Made by a program: the position numbers and the translations under genes. Shown here piece after piece: positions 8,221 to 10,289 of a DNA stretch of 10,289 bases. Under the pieces are notes generated by a model that searched no databases, was not told where the DNA came from, and saw only the letters and a program-made list of their open reading frames with translations. The DNA lies in contig DKQR01000189.1 in NCBI GenBank assembly GCA_002471805.1, forward strand, positions 1-10,289, given 5' to 3'. This DNA is from Fidelibacterota bacterium UBA7303 (GTDB lineage: Bacteria; Fidelibacterota; Marinisomatia; Marinisomatales; UBA1611). Within the stretch, counting starts at the first letter, position 1; each line of letters opens with the position of its first letter.

Positions 8221-9214
8221 GAATATTTTCTTTAAACCGCTCCATTATTTTTTTCCAATTGGTGAATACAATGTCTTCATCTATCATAAACTGAATGACG
8301 TCAGGGTCGGAAAACATTTTCGCCTCCCACACCCGCTGCTGCCAGGAATTGGTGATTCTTTTTAACCCTTCTGTCTCTATGGATGGATGAAAAATAATTT
8401 CAGATATTCCTGGCTCCAAAGCCTGGATCAACCGAAAATAATTAGCTTTCTTTTCCTCATAAGTATTTCCTTTTGGAACAGAAAAAAAATCATCCAGCTT
8501 CGGCAGGGTATAATTATTGGCATATTCAATCATAGCATTTGATATTGGGTAACCCTGTTTCTTGAATTTCTCTACCTTTGCCGGTGTAAATTCAATGACA
8601 TTTGCAGGAATTTCGTACTCCATAGCCACCTTGAAAAATGCAGCTGCAAACTCAGCATTCCCATACAGTGTTCCCATATGAGTGTCTATATGCCCAGGTT
8701 TAAGTCCCCGTTTTTTTGCGCGATCGATCTGTGCCCGTATTTCTGTTTCAACTTCCTCAGCTGAAGCATGTATTACCACATCCCGAACCTCCTGCCATAA
8801 ATAACCATCATCATCAACCAGGCCAGGAACATCCAGTACATTTGATACAGGACCCCAACGATAGGTCTGCCATTCGCTGGTAAGTGTTAAATGAAGTCCA
8901 ATATCTGCTTCCGGATTCTGTAGGGACCATTTTGCAAATTCATCGAACCAGGGACAGGGTACCATAGCTGCGGCAGATTGAATCTGGTTGTTTTGCAAAT
9001 ACAACTCGGCTGCTTGATTAGCTTCATAGCACATACCAATATCATCAGCATGTAAAATAACAACCCGACTGCCCTTTGGGTACCCCAGTTTCTCTGCCCA
9101 GGTTTGTCCAACAAGCCCCATTTTATTTTTTATCTCCCCTGGTTTGGCACATGAGAAAAATACCATAGTTAACAGGAATACTTTTTCTTTATAACCTGTC
9201 ATTTCCCTCATCAT
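8213..9214 (-). CDS. YdjC/ChbG-like carbohydrate deacetylase, probable lipoprotein
   Basis: This 333-residue protein has a YdjC-family core. Motifs: VVILHADDIGM (51-61) with the metal/catalytic aspartates 57-58, ADIGLHLTLT (103-112) with His108, PGHIDTHMG (173-181) with histidines 175 and 179, and IIFHPSIE (273-280) with His276. Known relatives such as ChbG remove N-acetyl groups from chito-oligosaccharides or related sugars using a divalent metal. Unlike cytoplasmic ChbG, this one has a hydrophobic N-terminus ending in FFSC (Cys22), followed by AKPG, suggesting a signal peptide II lipoprotein acting in the envelope. The start at 9214 gives a TAATG junction with the upstream esterase gene; Met2 or Met5 are alternatives and keep the signal. 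The downstream ceramidase-like start lies within its last codons. The sugar substrate is not determined. Confidence 0.87.
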   Translation of the reverse strand: MMREMTGYKEKVFLLTMVFFSCAKPGEIKNKMGLVGQTWAEKLGYPKGSRVVILHADDIGMCYEANQAAELYLQNNQIQSAAAMVPCPWFDEFAKWSLQNPEADIGLHLTLTSEWQTYRWGPVSNVLDVPGLVDDDGYLWQEVRDVVIHASAEEVETEIRAQIDRAKKRGLKPGHIDTHMGTLYGNAEFAAAFFKVAMEYEIPANVIEFTPAKVEKFKKQGYPISNAMIEYANNYTLPKLDDFFSVPKGNTYEEKKANYFRLIQALEPGISEIIFHPSIETEGLKRITNSWQQRVWEAKMFSDPDVIQFMIDEDIVFTNWKKIMERFKENIHG

Positions 9215-10170
9215 TATAAGTTTAGCGGGATCACTTTTTTAAAAAACTGATACATGTAAAATTTCATATAATTATTCATAGAAACGGCCAAATCCATGGT
9301 ATGGGGCCATCCCTTCAAGCGATGATATTCATGAAAGATATGATTTTCATTTAGTTTTTTATCCAGCATATCTGCCTGTCCCACAGGAACAACATTATCA
9401 ATGGTTCCGTGAAAAGTCAAGGTGGGAGGGTCATCATTGGAAATATAACTGATTGGGGATGCATCCTGATAACCTGTTGGCATATTTTCATAGGAATCGC
9501 CAATAAATTCTGGCAGCACCGGTTGTGCGATTGCAAAATCAGTTGTCAAATCTACTGGGCCATAAATATTCACCACACCCTGCACCCGTGGTGAGACATT
9601 GTTTGTATCACAGGATTGAAAATTTTGGGAATAACCTAGCATCATGGCAAGATGCGCCCCCGCTGATCCACCAACCAAAACAATTTTATTTGTATCCATC
9701 CCATAATTGGTGCCATGCTTTTTTATCCAGTTCACCCCGCAGCGGACATCTTCAACCGCAGCAGGGAAAATGGCCTCCTGAAAAAATCGATAAGAAAGAG
9801 AAGCAGTGATATATCCTTTTTCCGCAAAATGAAGCAGATAGATTAGGTAATCCTTTTTATCACCTGTTTTCCAACTGCCTCCATGGATAAAGATAATTAC
9901 CGGGGCAGGCTGATGGATATTTTTTTTTCGATAAATATCCAGTTTCAGCGGTCGCTGTTCAGTTTCTTTAAAAACAATATCAGAAAATATTTCAATACTA
10001 GGTGGGATTTCAGGAGATAGATCCACTAAATCCACCAAGCCCAGTGCGAGGTACAACTTTATAAAGGTATTGTTCCAATATCCAGATGGCGGTTGCAGTC
10101 CTTCCTGCAAGTCCTGCCCGGTGCAGTAAATAATAAAGCTGAAAAAAAGTGCCAGGGAATATCTACGCAT
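9214..10170 (-). CDS. Exported alpha/beta hydrolase (BD-FAE-like esterase)
   Basis: The 318-residue protein has an N-terminal signal (about 1-18; Cys16 after FIIY could also mark a lipoprotein). The alpha/beta-hydrolase core is complete: FIHGGSWKTGDK (94-105) forms the oxyanion-hole region, VGGSAGAHLAMM (166-177) carries nucleophile Ser169, TFHGTIDNVVP (252-262) carries Asp258, and GWPHTMD (287-293) carries His290. The HGGSW plus GGSAGAH combination with the 'DV..G..W....' helix (141-149) is typical of BD-FAE/hormone-sensitive-lipase-like esterases, including acetyl-xylan and feruloyl esterases. It most likely removes O-acyl groups in the envelope or periplasm. It is the first gene of the minus-strand operon, and its stop shares one base with the start of the deacetylase gene. 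No Shine-Dalgarno or confident promoter is visible in the AT-rich 119 bases upstream. Confidence 0.87.
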   Translation of the reverse strand: MRRYSLALFFSFIIYCTGQDLQEGLQPPSGYWNNTFIKLYLALGLVDLVDLSPEIPPSIEIFSDIVFKETEQRPLKLDIYRKKNIHQPAPVIIFIHGGSWKTGDKKDYLIYLLHFAEKGYITASLSYRFFQEAIFPAAVEDVRCGVNWIKKHGTNYGMDTNKIVLVGGSAGAHLAMMLGYSQNFQSCDTNNVSPRVQGVVNIYGPVDLTTDFAIAQPVLPEFIGDSYENMPTGYQDASPISYISNDDPPTLTFHGTIDNVVPVGQADMLDKKLNENHIFHEYHRLKGWPHTMDLAVSMNNYMKFYMYQFFKKVIPLNL

Positions 10171-10289
10171 AATTATAGACTACCAATAAATGAGATATTT
10201 AAGAAGTAAATAATAATTTCTAATCATTAGTTTAAGTTTGATGAATTATTTTTTGTATTTCATAAATAATCCCCTGGCGTCTGGGAACA

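Noticed and set aside
10172..10177. TATAAT on the minus strand just upstream of the esterase ATG as a -10 box
   Set aside because: It ends one base before the ATG, so transcription would start inside the gene, and there is no matching -35 element at normal spacing.
10220..10230. CTAATCATTAG, an 11-base palindrome upstream of the minus-strand operon, as a regulator site
   Set aside because: The arms are only five bases with no extension and no second copy in the window; chance is likely in AT-rich DNA.

Overview
The window looks like chromosomal DNA from a Gram-negative bacterium of the FCB group. A marine lineage such as Candidatus Marinimicrobia (SAR406), or a relative of Calditrichota, is my best guess. 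The reasons are a PorV/PorQ-type outer-membrane protein, two proteins with a type IX secretion (T9SS)-like C-terminal sorting domain, many exported hydrolases, moderately AT-rich DNA and mostly absent Shine-Dalgarno sequences. This placement comes from recognising families by eye, not from a search. I see no tRNA, rRNA, CRISPR array, transposase or phage gene. Coding density is high.

Plus strand, 1-6556: five genes run in one direction. They are the 3' end of a cargo-like gene with a sorting domain, a PorV/PorQ-family protein, a sodium:solute symporter, a neutral-ceramidase-like amidase with an N-terminal signal, and a 755-residue secreted protein of unknown function. The last ends in a sorting domain about 68% identical to the one at the left edge. 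The amidase and the 755-residue gene overlap by four bases (ATGA), so they are probably translationally coupled.

Minus strand, 10170-6664: three overlapping genes form a convergent operon. In order of transcription they are an exported alpha/beta hydrolase (BD-FAE-like esterase), a YdjC/ChbG-like deacetylase with a probable lipoprotein signal, and a second neutral-ceramidase-like lipoprotein with calcium-loop-like motifs. Junctions are TAATG and an 8-base overlap. A weak AT-rich hairpin plus T-run lies just past the last stop.

Taken together, the window encodes four exported enzymes of types that cleave amide or ester acyl groups, one Na+-driven importer, and a PorV-like protein beside its likely cargo. 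A reasonable inference is a cell-envelope system that deacylates an N- and O-acylated substrate (glycolipid, sphingolipid-like amide, acylated amino sugar or peptidoglycan fragment) and imports a product. No substrate can be read from the sequence. The amidases are called ceramidase-like by family only.
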